41,541 nt of DNA from Candidatus Omnitrophota bacterium (GCA_015232565.1 JADFZK010000024.1:1-41541), one strand, 5' to 3'. Numbered from the stretch's first letter, positions 8,812-17,074 are shown. A program made the numbers and translations. Notes: generated by a model from the sequence alone, not told the origin.

Positions 8812-8850
8812 AAAAAAACAGGACACATATAATTTTAATTGTATGTGTCC
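8812..8850 (-). terminator. Terminator hairpin after the symporter gene
   Basis: Perfect 9-bp arms GGACACATA (8821-8829) and TATGTGTCC (8842-8850) pair further through AATT/AATT in the loop. On the minus strand the stem is followed by TG and seven Ts, a good rho-independent terminator 27 nt past the symporter stop. The arm sequence matches the repeat found at 1447-1540. Confidence 0.75.
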
Positions 8851-8877
8851 CGGTTATTTCCCGGTTATTCTTCACAG

Positions 8878-10434
8878 TTACTCTTTGGCAAGATTCAGCA
8901 CATTTACACCCTCTAGCGGCTGCGGGGCAATAGCCGCGAGCTGCCCCCTGGTGGATGCTTCTGCGGTAACCGATCCAATAACCAGCCCCGCCAGCGAAGC
9001 CCCGATCCCTACGATAATATATCCCAAATACGTATCGGCCAGCCACTGCGGCTGAAAAGTATGATTCCAGACTTTATACTCAAAGTAATAGAACGCAACA
9101 GTACCAACAAGCCCGGCAATAGACGACCAAAGCGCCCCGCGCCGGTTGACACGCGTAATGAACATGGCAAACGCGGGAATAGCAATGGCTGCCGTTAGCA
9201 CGCCGGAACTAAGGGTGTAAATGTCCATCAGCGAATTATTATTAAGGCCGTAAATAAGACCAAAGATCACCGCAACGCCCGAGAAGCCCCGCGACCACCT
9301 GGTAATCGTTGCCGCCGAAGCGTTACGAAGAAAGGTTGGACGGGCCAGATCATGCGTCATCGGAAGCGCGACGATATTGGCAAAATTATCGATCGTCGAC
9401 ATCTGGGCCGCAAGAATACCTACCAGCATCAGCACCTGTGCCCATGCCGGAAAACTATTAAGAATAAGTGCGGAAATGATCCCTGTAGCATCAGCGCCGA
9501 TCGCAGCTGTACTGGCCGGATCGCCAATCGGGAAAATAATGATCGCCGCAAGCGCCGTTAGCACCGGCATTATAATAACGAACAAGGTAATCAGCACCAG
9601 CCCCCACCAAGCTCCTTTCCGGGCTTCTTTAAGACTGCTTGCCCCCTGTATCCTGAGCAAAAGATCCTGTTCAATAAGCCAGCCGGGAAGATAAGCGACC
9701 AAAAGAATGATCGGCATGGCAATCCCGCAGGAAAACAGGTTGAACATGGTCCCTGGGCCATAATTCCTGGTAGGCATGGCCGCCAGGGCCGAAAGAATAT
9801 GGCCATTAGTTAATGTTCCCGCCTGATGAAGACCAACGACCGCCAGCGCCGTTACAAATAACGCCGCCAGAAAGAACTGGATCAGGTCCGTTATGATCGA
9901 AGCCCTGAAACCACCGAAGAATGAATAGATCATTACAGGAAGTGCCACCACGACCATCCCCATTGCCGGAGATATCTTCAGGAAAGGCGCCACCAGTATC
10001 CCGGCCATGTATGTTTCCGCCCCGGTCCAGGAAACAAATACGAAAATTGATGCCAGGGCGATCACCGGCCTTAAACCCGGTCCAAATCTTTGTGAAAGCG
10101 CTTCAGGAAGAGAAACTGTCCGGAACTTGCGGACATGAGGAACCATGAGGATCACAATGAAACAGAGAATGAACCACGGCAAAAAGAGGGTCCAGAGCCC
10201 CGCTATGCCCATCGCATAGACCATGGACATTCCATACCCCAACCAGCCCAGCATAAGCCACCCCGCCGCGAGTGATGCCGCCAGACGCCAACCTGAATAC
10301 TTTCGTGAAGCGATCCAGAAATCCTGTAAAACATCCCCGGCTTTCTCCTTTTGATGGCGCAGACGGATCGCCACTCCCATAGCGACCATGATCAGGCCAA
10401 ACAAGATCGACGCCATCCAAAATTGCTGAAGCAT
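8878..10434 (-). CDS. Sodium:solute symporter (SSS family)
   Basis: This is a polytopic inner-membrane protein of about 518 residues with 12-13 hydrophobic helices. It matches the sodium:solute symporter family (PutP/PanF/SGLT fold). Supporting features are the early YSGWRLAASLAAGWLMLGWLG segment, SWTGAETYMAGIL, FFGGFRASIITDLIQFFL, and the mid-protein LLLRIQGASSLKEARKGAW. I choose the ATG at 10434 because GAGGGGGAAG lies just ahead of it; the ATG at 10449 is within that signal. The substrate cannot be told from sequence. It is monocistronic, with a promoter at 10581-10608 and a terminator at 8812-8850. Confidence 0.9.
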   Translation of the reverse strand: MLQQFWMASILFGLIMVAMGVAIRLRHQKEKAGDVLQDFWIASRKYSGWRLAASLAAGWLMLGWLGYGMSMVYAMGIAGLWTLFLPWFILCFIVILMVPHVRKFRTVSLPEALSQRFGPGLRPVIALASIFVFVSWTGAETYMAGILVAPFLKISPAMGMVVVALPVMIYSFFGGFRASIITDLIQFFLAALFVTALAVVGLHQAGTLTNGHILSALAAMPTRNYGPGTMFNLFSCGIAMPIILLVAYLPGWLIEQDLLLRIQGASSLKEARKGAWWGLVLITLFVIIMPVLTALAAIIIFPIGDPASTAAIGADATGIISALILNSFPAWAQVLMLVGILAAQMSTIDNFANIVALPMTHDLARPTFLRNASAATITRWSRGFSGVAVIFGLIYGLNNNSLMDIYTLSSGVLTAAIAIPAFAMFITRVNRRGALWSSIAGLVGTVAFYYFEYKVWNHTFQPQWLADTYLGYIIVGIGASLAGLVIGSVTAEASTRGQLAAIAPQPLEGVNVLNLAKE

Positions 10435-10580
10435 ATTCTTCCCCCTCATTAATGTAGATATACATACAGCCTGTAGTACAAAAAGTTAAAAGTTCACATA
10501 TGTACCCCCCTGTTGAACAGCCCGAAATAGGGATGTATCGTTTATTAACAATCTACCACTTATAGACAATCTGATTGGGG

Positions 10581-10608
10581 ATTATACAATACGACTTGGC
10601 GAGTACAA
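10581..10608 (-). promoter_or_regulatory. Promoter candidate for the symporter gene
   Basis: On the minus strand TTGTAC (10603-10608) and a perfect TATAAT (10581-10586) are separated by 16 bp. The transcript would have a leader of about 140 nt before the ATG at 10434. I see no strong operator in it. Confidence 0.5.
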
Positions 10609-10664
10609 AACATTATTACTTCAGGCCTGTTTAATGAGCAAACCAATCCGACAACGACGGCGTC

Positions 10665-11642
10665 TTATCGGGATCCATTCGCCATAAGCTGGTCACAAAC
10701 CTCCAGTGCCAACTTCATGCGTTGCTCGTGAGAGCCTGACAAAACCACAAACGGCTTCTTTCGAAGCTCCAATTCCCTCCGAAACCGCTCATGCATTGCT
10801 TTTCGGATCTTCTCGCCATCCCTGAGCCCGTCCTGAACGAACGGAATATCAACATCCGCCAGTAAATACCGTTCGTATTGACGTCCCGCCGAAACAGCCT
10901 CTACTTCCTTCGCTATGTTCCCGACGTAACGCTCATGCCAGAGGCTGGTCGCAAATGAATCCGTATCACAGAACAGGATCTTCCGGCAAGACCGGGCGAA
11001 AGCATCCTCCATCGCATTCTGCTGCCGGGCGATATGAACGAACTCATCCGTCCGCCAAGCATCTGTCTCCAGAGACTTCCAGCGCCCCTCAGAATACAAA
11101 CGGCCGTACTCGGGCACCCAGGTCGTTTGATAATGATCACCCAATGCCTTGGCCATTGTCGTCTTACCAGTGGATTCAGCCCCGACAATACAAACGCGCT
11201 TGGCAAAGTGTGCGCGCACGCACGGGCTCATATGCTCCCAGCAACTCAGCGGGTCTTTTCTGATCGATGTCGCACAGATCGGAACTGTCTTGCGATCGAG
11301 ATCAACCAGGACATGCCGAGCCCCGAGGAACTTGGCGTAATTGTCGCCATATTTCTCCGAGGTGAAAACCACGTCCGGCCGATAGCCCAGGGTCTTTATC
11401 GTGAACTCTGCCCATCCCTGGGAATCCGTATCTCCCAGCAGATCCTCAACCACAACCACTGTCGCCTGCGGGAATATCTCTCTAAGCCACTGAGCGCGGA
11501 GCTCACCAGGGATGCTCTGTCCTTCCTTATCACAAATGATCACCGTTACCTGATCCGCTTGGGACAGCCCTTGCTGGATCAGGTATTCGTGCCCCTTGTG
11601 CGGCGGATAGAACTTCCCGATGATAACCCCTCGCTTGCTCAT
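10665..11642 (-). CDS. nadR: Bifunctional NMN adenylyltransferase / nicotinamide riboside kinase (NadR-like)
   Basis: This enzyme converts imported nicotinamide riboside to NMN and then NAD. Residues 1-145 form the nucleotidyltransferase domain, with GKFYPPHKGHE (HxGH motif at 15-18) and the late ATSIR signature (about 124-128). Residues 147-325 form the P-loop kinase domain with Walker A GAESTGKTT (154-162). The N-terminal helix-turn-helix of enterobacterial NadR is absent, so this form is purely enzymatic. I place the start at the ATG at 11642, which overlaps the pnuC stop (ATGA). The longer frame to 11798 lies inside pnuC. It is the last gene of the NAD salvage operon and is functionally paired with PnuC. 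Confidence 0.93.
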   Translation of the reverse strand: MSKRGVIIGKFYPPHKGHEYLIQQGLSQADQVTVIICDKEGQSIPGELRAQWLREIFPQATVVVVEDLLGDTDSQGWAEFTIKTLGYRPDVVFTSEKYGDNYAKFLGARHVLVDLDRKTVPICATSIRKDPLSCWEHMSPCVRAHFAKRVCIVGAESTGKTTMAKALGDHYQTTWVPEYGRLYSEGRWKSLETDAWRTDEFVHIARQQNAMEDAFARSCRKILFCDTDSFATSLWHERYVGNIAKEVEAVSAGRQYERYLLADVDIPFVQDGLRDGEKIRKAMHERFRRELELRKKPFVVLSGSHEQRMKLALEVCDQLMANGSR

Positions 11643-12286
11643 ATGGTCTTGGCCTCTTTCATCAACTTGGTCCAATTCATCAATCCCCTGACCGCCAAAC
11701 ATAAGAATATAAGATACAGCAGCGCGATGAAATATACGCCCTTGGCGCAATACAACCCGATACTGAACACGTCGACAATGATCCACAGATACCAGCAATC
11801 AATCTTCTTGTGCGCCATCAATAGATTCGCCGCAAAGCTCATCACAGCAACCAGCGCATCAAAGAATGGAAACGATGCCGGCTTCGGGAAATAAACTGGC
11901 AACCATTGATGAATATGCGTCATCGCATATCCCATTCCGGCAGTTCCGGCCGCAATAATTGACAAATATATGCCCTTGCCCTTCTGGCTTGTCCCTGCGA
12001 TCTCTAAGCGCTTCCCAGTATCCCCGGACTTCTTCAGATAGATCCAAGCCCACCAACCATAGAAACCCGTGATCAGGAAGTAAACCTGAAGGACAAGATC
12101 AGAGTAAAGATGGATCTGATAAAAGATGATCGCAAAGACGATAACCCCGATATTACCGACGGGCCATGTCCATATGTTGTTGCGCACAACCAGAATGACC
12201 GACCAAAGGTTCAAGAGCGTACCGAAGAACTCCAGGTAACTCATCTGATAGCCCAGGACGGTAAAGAATATATCGTTAAGTGTCAT
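11639..12286 (-). CDS. pnuC: Nicotinamide riboside transporter PnuC
   Basis: PnuC is an inner-membrane facilitator that brings in nicotinamide riboside; NadR then traps it by phosphorylation. The 215-residue protein has about seven hydrophobic helices. It shows the family's early NxWSVxLVVRNNIWTWPVGNIGV segment, YFLITGFYGWWAW in the middle, and late MAHKKIDCWYLWIIVDVFSIGLYCAKG. AAGGGA precedes the ATG. It overlaps nadR by 4 nt. Because a thiamine-type PnuT is similar, the NadR partner is what fixes the nicotinamide riboside assignment. Confidence 0.95.
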   Translation of the reverse strand: MTLNDIFFTVLGYQMSYLEFFGTLLNLWSVILVVRNNIWTWPVGNIGVIVFAIIFYQIHLYSDLVLQVYFLITGFYGWWAWIYLKKSGDTGKRLEIAGTSQKGKGIYLSIIAAGTAGMGYAMTHIHQWLPVYFPKPASFPFFDALVAVMSFAANLLMAHKKIDCWYLWIIVDVFSIGLYCAKGVYFIALLYLIFLCLAVRGLMNWTKLMKEAKTI

Positions 12287-12316
12287 GCCGAGTCCCTTTG
12301 GCTACAACCCTTCTGA

Positions 12317-12715
12317 TTATCCCCTTGCATATACATAAGCCTTTCTTGCCCAGAACTCACTGTCAACCTTTGGCCAGTCGCTCTCATGATAAAAACGTTC
12401 AAAACTGACCCAGTCCCCGTCCAATTCCTGAACATCAGTGGCACCAGTTTGCATCGCCCTGGTCTTAAACACAGGATCTAATCTGAAGCAAAGCGCGCTC
12501 ATGCCGAAAGCGACCCCGAATATCACATTATTCGTTGAAACAAGAATATACCGGTAAGCTTGAGCATCCGGACAGTAGATCTGCACATCACCCAAAGGTT
12601 TAACAGAATTCAGCAGCACCTCGGCAATATCAGAATGCGCCGATAAACTCTCAATATATTTCAGCACCCTTGTGTTCGCGGGATTCTTTCGCAATAACTC
12701 GATACTAATGTCCAT
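12317..12715 (-). CDS. Hypothetical protein in NAD salvage operon
   Basis: I do not recognise this 132-residue soluble protein. A helical N-terminal third (residues 1-40) is followed by strand-rich sequence with YRYILVSTNNVIFGVAFGMSALCFRL and an aromatic C-terminus (WVSFERFYHESDWPKVDSEFWARKAYVYARG). I prefer the ATG at 12715 because GGAG lies 7 nt upstream; a GTG lies 6 nt further out. No signal peptide or membrane helix is present. It sits 30 nt upstream of pnuC and 56 nt downstream of another unknown gene, in the same transcription unit. Confidence 0.7.
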   Translation of the reverse strand: MDISIELLRKNPANTRVLKYIESLSAHSDIAEVLLNSVKPLGDVQIYCPDAQAYRYILVSTNNVIFGVAFGMSALCFRLDPVFKTRAMQTGATDVQELDGDWVSFERFYHESDWPKVDSEFWARKAYVYARG

Positions 12716-12771
12716 GGGCACGCTCCTTTCGATTCATTAAATTCGGCGAAAAAAAGAAGACATTTCGACAC

Positions 12772-13152
12772 CTAGCCAGAACGACTCATAAGTTTGAAGC
12801 CATTAAACTCGTTCATGATAAATACCGCACACGCCTCGATAGAATCTCGGTATTTTTCTACCTTTGTATATCCCGTGTTTGATCCGTAATGACCAACAAC
12901 GAAATAGCCAAGCATTTCATCATTAGTGAAATACCATCCACTGTCACAGCGTTTATCCTCTGAATAAAGGAGCCAACCGTCCACTAATTCTGGAGCGACT
13001 TTTAAGAACCCCTTAATATCGTCCAAGGAAATACTCTCTCTATGCAATAGCCATCCCGATGCCCTTACCCAGTCATTGATCGACATATCACCGACTGTCT
13101 TCCAGTTCACAGCAAGCCTGCACATATTCGCGATAACATCATCTTTATTCAT
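12772..13152 (-). CDS. Hypothetical protein in NAD salvage operon
   Basis: I do not recognise this 126-residue acidic, soluble protein. The first 65 residues look helical (NWKTVGDMSINDWVRASGWLLHRESISLDDIKGFL). The second half contains aromatic-rich GWYFTNDEMLGYFVVGHYGSNTGYTKVEKY and a terminal helix ending MNEFNGFKLMSRSG. I take the ATG at 13152; a GTG at 13164 is possible, and neither has a strong ribosome binding site. Its size, acidity and lack of motifs are compatible with an immunity-type or regulatory protein, but this is not demonstrated. It lies 25 nt downstream of pncA. Confidence 0.65.
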   Translation of the reverse strand: MNKDDVIANMCRLAVNWKTVGDMSINDWVRASGWLLHRESISLDDIKGFLKVAPELVDGWLLYSEDKRCDSGWYFTNDEMLGYFVVGHYGSNTGYTKVEKYRDSIEACAVFIMNEFNGFKLMSRSG

Positions 13153-13177
13153 CTCGCACCACACTTTCTAATGATGC

Positions 13178-13786
13178 TTAATTCCGATCTGCGCCTTCAG
13201 TTACTACACCCTTCAATTTCATCTCATTTACCGCCCTTGCCACATCGCCTGCTTGCAACTCCACCCCTTTGCAAGCATCGGTAATCAAAAATGTCTTAAA
13301 TCCCAACCCAACAGCATCCAAGGCCGTGAACTTGACGCAATAATCTGTTGCCAGACCGACGACATAAACCTCGGTCACTTTCTGCTGCTTCAGATAATCT
13401 CCGAGCCCGGTCGCGTTCTTATGGCCATTGTCAAAGAATCCGCTGTAGCTATCAACGCCTTTATCCATACCCTTCTGGAAGACCCTGGCGATCCGCTTCA
13501 CATCCAAGCCCTTCACAAACTCCGCGCCCTGAGTACCCTGCACACAATGATCAGGCCAAAGGATCTGATCAAGTCCATTAATAACGATCATCTCGCCCGA
13601 CTTCTTTCCGTGATTGCTGGCAAAGCTTCCGTGATCCTTAGGATGCCAATCCTGCGTAGCCACGACCATGTCAAACTTCTTCATGAGATCATTGATCGCC
13701 GGAACAATGGTGTTGCCGTCTTTGACCGGCAAAGCACCTCCGGGGCAGAAGTCATTCTGCATATCAACAATAATAAGCGCTTTCAT
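13178..13786 (-). CDS. pncA: Nicotinamidase PncA
   Basis: PncA is a cytoplasmic cysteine hydrolase that deamidates nicotinamide to nicotinate, feeding the Preiss-Handler route. The 202-residue protein carries the isochorismatase-fold triad: Asp8 in IVDMQNDFCPGGALPV, Lys105 in VFQKGMDKGVDSYSGFFDN, and nucleophile Cys150 in GLATDYCVKFTALDA. The metal-binding region is TQDWHPKDHGSFA. GGAGGG precedes the ATG at 13786. It stands between two unknown small genes in the NAD salvage operon, downstream of the nicotinate phosphoribosyltransferase gene that would use its product. Confidence 0.96.
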   Translation of the reverse strand: MKALIIVDMQNDFCPGGALPVKDGNTIVPAINDLMKKFDMVVATQDWHPKDHGSFASNHGKKSGEMIVINGLDQILWPDHCVQGTQGAEFVKGLDVKRIARVFQKGMDKGVDSYSGFFDNGHKNATGLGDYLKQQKVTEVYVVGLATDYCVKFTALDAVGLGFKTFLITDACKGVELQAGDVARAVNEMKLKGVVTEGADRN

Positions 13787-13822
13787 ATATCATCCCTCCG
13801 ACTAACAACAAATCCATGCGCT

Positions 13823-14191
13823 TCAGGCATGAACCTGAATGCCTTCTAAAACTTTAACCACAAGATCTGGATCTAATTGTCCATGATAATTGATATAAAA
13901 CTTTAGCACGCCGTTTTCAGAATAAAGCTCATTACGCTTATTCTCTGCCGCCGGCCAGAAAAATCTTGGCGCCACCCATTGCTGTGCAATAACAGCTAAC
14001 GGTACATTTGAAAAGACACTCCAAGTGGCCTTTCCCCCGGAAATCTTTGGTAGATAGTTTTCTCTAATAACAAATGAAATTATCTCCCGGATCGAAAGCG
14101 TCTCTGGCACTTCATATTCCTTAATATGTGAATCTACATCGTCACCGGCGCAGACACTGTTTCGATTAAAATAGATTTTGATGTTGTTCAT
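13823..14191 (-). CDS. Hypothetical protein in NAD salvage operon
   Basis: I do not recognise this 122-residue soluble protein. It begins with MNNIKIYFNRNSVCAGDDVDSHIKEYEVPE, reminiscent of a beta-grasp-like start. It continues with PLAVIAQQWVAPRFFWPA and ends in a strand-helix segment (LKFYINYHGQLDPDLVVKVLEGIQVHA). GGGAAAG lies close to the ATG. It lies 27 nt after the nicotinate phosphoribosyltransferase reading frame and 36 nt before pncA, so it is co-transcribed with NAD salvage genes. Its base composition is visibly more AT-rich than the flanking enzymes, which may mean later insertion into the operon. Confidence 0.65.
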   Translation of the reverse strand: MNNIKIYFNRNSVCAGDDVDSHIKEYEVPETLSIREIISFVIRENYLPKISGGKATWSVFSNVPLAVIAQQWVAPRFFWPAAENKRNELYSENGVLKFYINYHGQLDPDLVVKVLEGIQVHA

Positions 14192-14218
14192 TGTCTTTCC
14201 CTCAGCTTACAGCGTTCC

Positions 14219-15250
14219 TTAAAGCACAGATTCACGCGCCTGCAAGATCAACTCGGTCCTTAACGAATACAGCGACTTCTCGATCCCCACCGGATACTGG
14301 TGCGGATTAACAAACCGTTTCACACCCGAATGAAAACCCTGCAAGCTTTTCTGAGCGCGTTCTTTGATCTCCGCAATCTTGGGCAGTTCATAAACCTTAT
14401 TGCCGTTACGAAAGACCGGCTTGAGCAGATCTTCAAACTCCGTGTCAGCCGCGATCCGTTTCTGTCTGGTCATATCCAAAGGATCGACCATGACACATCC
14501 GGCTTTAAGATCCGCCTGCTCGTCATAGATGACATCCGCAATATGCTCACCATTCCTTTTATAACGACGAACCTGCTGGATCCCCGGATTCGACACCTTG
14601 AGCGCCTGCTCGGAAACCTTAACCTTATATTTCCAATCAGCACCACGATCGCGAATAGCTGCCAACTTATATACACCACCCAACGCCGGCTGATCATAAG
14701 CCGTGATCAACTTTGTACCGACGCCCCAGACATTGATACGAGCACCCTGTTCCTTAAGACTTTGAATAATGTTCTCATCGAGATCATTAGTCGCCACTAT
14801 CTGCGCCTTAGGGAACCCGGCGTTGTCCAGAAGCTTTCTGGCCTCGATACTCAAATACGCCAGATCTCCGGAATCCAGCCGAATTCCGATCATTTCATGC
14901 CCTTGGGTCCGTAGCCACTGACCGACTTCAATTGCTCTCTTGACCCCCTCAAGCGTGTCATAAGTATCGACGAGGAAAATACAGTTATTCGGCAGCGCTT
15001 TGGCGTAAGCCTTGAACGCTTCTAATTCCTCATCAAACGACATGATCCAGCTATGCGCATGCGTTCCCTTAACCGGGATGCCAAAGACTTTTCCAGCCAG
15101 TACATTCGATGTGGCCGAGCAACCACCCAGGAATGCCGCCCGGGTCGCTGCCAAGGCGCCATCAAACCCCTGAGCCCGCCGCAAACCAAACTCCAGAACC
15201 GGCTCCCCTTGCGCCGCCAGACATATCCGCGCCGCCTTGGTCGCAATCAG
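14219..15250 (-). CDS. pncB: Nicotinate phosphoribosyltransferase, C-terminal part (frameshifted)
   Basis: This frame continues nicotinate phosphoribosyltransferase from about the middle of the protein. It opens with [20 protein letters not shown] (from about 15250), then [34 protein letters not shown] and the phosphoribosyl-binding [11 protein letters not shown] follow, ending near [15 protein letters not shown]. It is in a different frame from the N-terminal piece at 15247-15690, and the two overlap by 4 nt. The only start codon near the junction is a TTG at 15184, inside conserved sequence, so independent translation is unlikely. Together the two parts make a normal length of about 490 residues. 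A one-base deletion or a sequencing error in the AATTCCCAAG stretch is the simplest cause. Confidence 0.85.
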   Translation of the reverse strand: MIATKAARICLAAQGEPVLEFGLRRAQGFDGALAATRAAFLGGCSATSNVLAGKVFGIPVKGTHAHSWIMSFDEELEAFKAYAKALPNNCIFLVDTYDTLEGVKRAIEVGQWLRTQGHEMIGIRLDSGDLAYLSIEARKLLDNAGFPKAQIVATNDLDENIIQSLKEQGARINVWGVGTKLITAYDQPALGGVYKLAAIRDRGADWKYKVKVSEQALKVSNPGIQQVRRYKRNGEHIADVIYDEQADLKAGCVMVDPLDMTRQKRIAADTEFEDLLKPVFRNGNKVYELPKIAEIKERAQKSLQGFHSGVKRFVNPHQYPVGIEKSLYSLRTELILQARESVL

Positions 15251-15690
15251 ACTTGGGAATTGATAATGTTCAGGAGCGCACTCTCCAGTATCTGCGCCTG
15301 GATCAACGGCCCCTTGATCCGGATCAAGGGCTCATGCGGGAATACGATCGTCCCCTCGGGAATCGCATCCACATCGCACTCAAACGTCATAGTCTGAAGA
15401 TACTCGAGAAAGCCTTCTTCAAAAAGCCGCTTATTATCATTACCTTTTAACGTTCTCAGGTATTCAACATCAGACGTCGAAAGCTTGAAGTTCTCCATGA
15501 AGTCGATCGCATACTCCAGGCCGCAAGCGATCGTAAAGCCACCTTTGAATGGGTGCTGTCTGAAGAACAGATTAAAGACCGCCTCTTTCTCCGCCATGCC
15601 AGACTGCCAATAGCCATAGGCCATGGTCAATTCATACAGGTCGGTCAACAAAAACAGCGAATCGTCATTCATCATTCTGCGATAATTCAT
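15247..15690 (-). CDS. pncB: Nicotinate phosphoribosyltransferase, N-terminal part (frameshifted)
   Basis: This is the first 147 residues of nicotinate phosphoribosyltransferase, which joins nicotinate to PRPP to give nicotinate mononucleotide. The typical start ([20 protein letters not shown]), [22 protein letters not shown] and [28 protein letters not shown] are all present. The frame then ends at TGA just where the family continues with a [13 protein letters not shown]-like segment. That continuation exists in another frame (see 14219-15250). AGAGG precedes the ATG at 15690. It is the second gene after nrtR. If the shift is real, the Preiss-Handler branch fails here and NAD salvage would rest on PnuC-NadR. 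Confidence 0.88.
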   Translation of the reverse strand: MNYRRMMNDDSLFLLTDLYELTMAYGYWQSGMAEKEAVFNLFFRQHPFKGGFTIACGLEYAIDFMENFKLSTSDVEYLRTLKGNDNKRLFEEGFLEYLQTMTFECDVDAIPEGTIVFPHEPLIRIKGPLIQAQILESALLNIINSQV

Positions 15691-15772
15691 AAGAACCTCT
15701 TTATCTCCGATAAATATGCAGCTTCTGACTGCTTCGACAGCCTGTCAGGCTGACGAGCGGGAAGAAGTTTCC

Positions 15773-16447
15773 TCATAACTCGAAGTTAAACCCTTTTTCC
15801 TTTAACTGCCTGTACTTTGTCTCATCGAACTTGTATAGGCGCGCCGCGCGATGCGCCACATCAACTTCGACTTCATTCAATTCCTTCAACAACTCCATAC
15901 TCAGGATCTTCTTCCGGAAATTTCTCTTGTCGATCGGCATATCCAGGACCTTCTCATACAACCGCTGTAACTGCGTTAACGTGAACTTCTCCGGTAAAAG
16001 CTCAAATCCGATCGGCTCATAACGAACCTTGGCTTTCAGACGCTTTAAGGCCACATCAAAGATCTGTAGATGATCAAATGGCAGCTTGGGTAGATCGTCG
16101 ATCGAAAACCAGGCTGCATTCTTAACATCCGTAGCTGCCTGGATCGTATGCTCACCAAGATTCACTAAAGCATAATAGGCAACCGTTACAACCCTTCCCC
16201 GCGGATCGCGGGCTACGTCACCAAACGTATACAGCTGTTCCAGAAAAACGTCTTTTAATCCCGTTTCCTCCTGGAGCTCCCGAAATGCCGTTTGCTCCAG
16301 AGACTCTCCCGGCCGGACAAAGCCGCCAGGAAGGGCCCATTGCCCCTTGAAGGGTTCCAGGTCCCTCTCAATGAGAAGAACCTTAAGTTCCTGCTCATCG
16401 AGTCCGAAGACCACGCAATCGACTGTTACCAACAATTTGTTATTCAT
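15773..16447 (-). CDS. nrtR: NrtR-type Nudix transcriptional regulator of NAD metabolism
   Basis: NrtR proteins fuse an ADP-ribose-sensing Nudix domain to a C-terminal winged helix and repress NAD biosynthesis genes; ADP-ribose binding releases DNA. Residues 1-145 are the Nudix domain, with an apparently complete Nudix box ([10 protein letters not shown] to REL-EETGL, residues 41-64), so hydrolase activity is not excluded. Residues about 150-224 are the winged helix, with [28 protein letters not shown]. At 224 residues it has the standard length. It is the first gene of the NAD salvage operon. The half-site array over its own promoter (16459-16505) points to autoregulation. Confidence 0.92.
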   Translation of the reverse strand: MNNKLLVTVDCVVFGLDEQELKVLLIERDLEPFKGQWALPGGFVRPGESLEQTAFRELQEETGLKDVFLEQLYTFGDVARDPRGRVVTVAYYALVNLGEHTIQAATDVKNAAWFSIDDLPKLPFDHLQIFDVALKRLKAKVRYEPIGFELLPEKFTLTQLQRLYEKVLDMPIDKRNFRKKILSMELLKELNEVEVDVAHRAARLYKFDETKYRQLKEKGFNFEL

Positions 16448-16458
16448 ATCGCCCTCTC

Positions 16459-16498
16459 AGTGTTCTTCTAACACTAAGTATAGTGTACGAATGACACT
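16459..16498. promoter_or_regulatory. NrtR operator array (alternating AGTGT/ACACT)
   Basis: Four half-sites alternate in orientation: AGTGT at 16459, ACACT at 16471, AGTGT at 16482 and ACACT at 16494, spaced 11-12 bp start to start. This is about one helical turn. The first pair extends to AGTGTT-N5-AACACT. The array covers the -10, the spacer and the start region of the nrtR promoter. Assignment to NrtR is inference from position, since it is the only regulator in the operon. Confidence 0.7.
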
Positions 16499-16505
16499 TT
16501 GTCAA
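16477..16505 (-). promoter_or_regulatory. Promoter of the NAD salvage operon
   Basis: On the minus strand a perfect TTGACA (16500-16505) and TATACT (16477-16482) are separated by 17 bp. The operator half-sites at 16482 and 16494 fall within the spacer, and that at 16471 just after the -10. A bound dimer would therefore block RNA polymerase. Confidence 0.75.
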
Positions 16506-16645
16506 ATACAAAACGGAGGTTTAGAGGATCGAGAGATTAAATTCTTTTCGTAGGAGCCAAACGTGCCCTGGCCCTGTGTAGCCGAATGCGAAGCAGGGTG
16601 TCGGTCCAGCAAATAAGGAAAACCGACTGGTACAGCCCTTGAAAT

Positions 16646-16924
16646 TCAAATCACTTCGACAAGAGCATCTTGCGACAGCATATGCTTGTTATTCTCCCTA
16701 AAATCTTTCAAATACTCCGACTGCCTGTGGACGTCAAGCGCAGACTGGTCCTTGTATTCCTCATAGAACAAAAAGTCACCGGGACGGGAAACATCCTGGA
16801 ATAACCTGTAAAAAAGGCACCCGCTCTCTTTACCAGTCTTTGCGACCATAGTGGCCGCCAGTTCCTTAAATGCGTCGATGAACTCGTTCTTAACATAAAT
16901 CCGGGCAATGACTTTCGTTTTCAT
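16646..16924 (-). CDS. Antibiotic-biosynthesis-monooxygenase-fold (YgiN-like) small protein
   Basis: This 92-residue protein has the ABM ferredoxin-like fold. It opens with KTKVIARIYVKNEFIDAFKELAATMVAKTGKESGCLFYRLFQD, followed by FLFYEEYKDQSALDVHRQSEYLKDF with the conserved His. Relatives act as quinol monooxygenases or uncharacterised dimeric oxidoreductases. The ATG at 16924 has AAGGGG 6 nt before it; an upstream TTG at 16948 is less likely. It lies 150 nt beyond arsC in the same direction, so it could be an extra last gene of the arsenic operon or stand alone. The link to arsenic is only positional. Confidence 0.82.
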   Translation of the reverse strand: MKTKVIARIYVKNEFIDAFKELAATMVAKTGKESGCLFYRLFQDVSRPGDFLFYEEYKDQSALDVHRQSEYLKDFRENNKHMLSQDALVEVI

Positions 16925-17074
16925 CTTGACCCCTTCCAATTTAAACAAACCACCTCAAATAGCTTATAAATAAGACCGGCTGAAGCCCGCTGAGAATATT
17001 CCCCTGCCATCATCGTATTAGGAACACGGTCTTGGGATGCCCGACAACGTGTTAATGGTGACATAATTATACGA

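Noticed and set aside
11034-11894. Plus-strand 286-codon frame opposite nadR/pnuC
   Set aside because: Complementary to two well-supported enzymes and without recognisable domains.
15247-15262. Programmed -1 frameshifting to make full-length nicotinate phosphoribosyltransferase
   Set aside because: No X-XXY-YYZ slippery heptamer in register and no obvious downstream stem; a one-base deletion or error is simpler.
16971-17033. Distant inverted repeat AGACCG/CGGTCT downstream of arsC
   Set aside because: Only 6 bp, arms about 50 nt apart and no T-run, so not a credible terminator.
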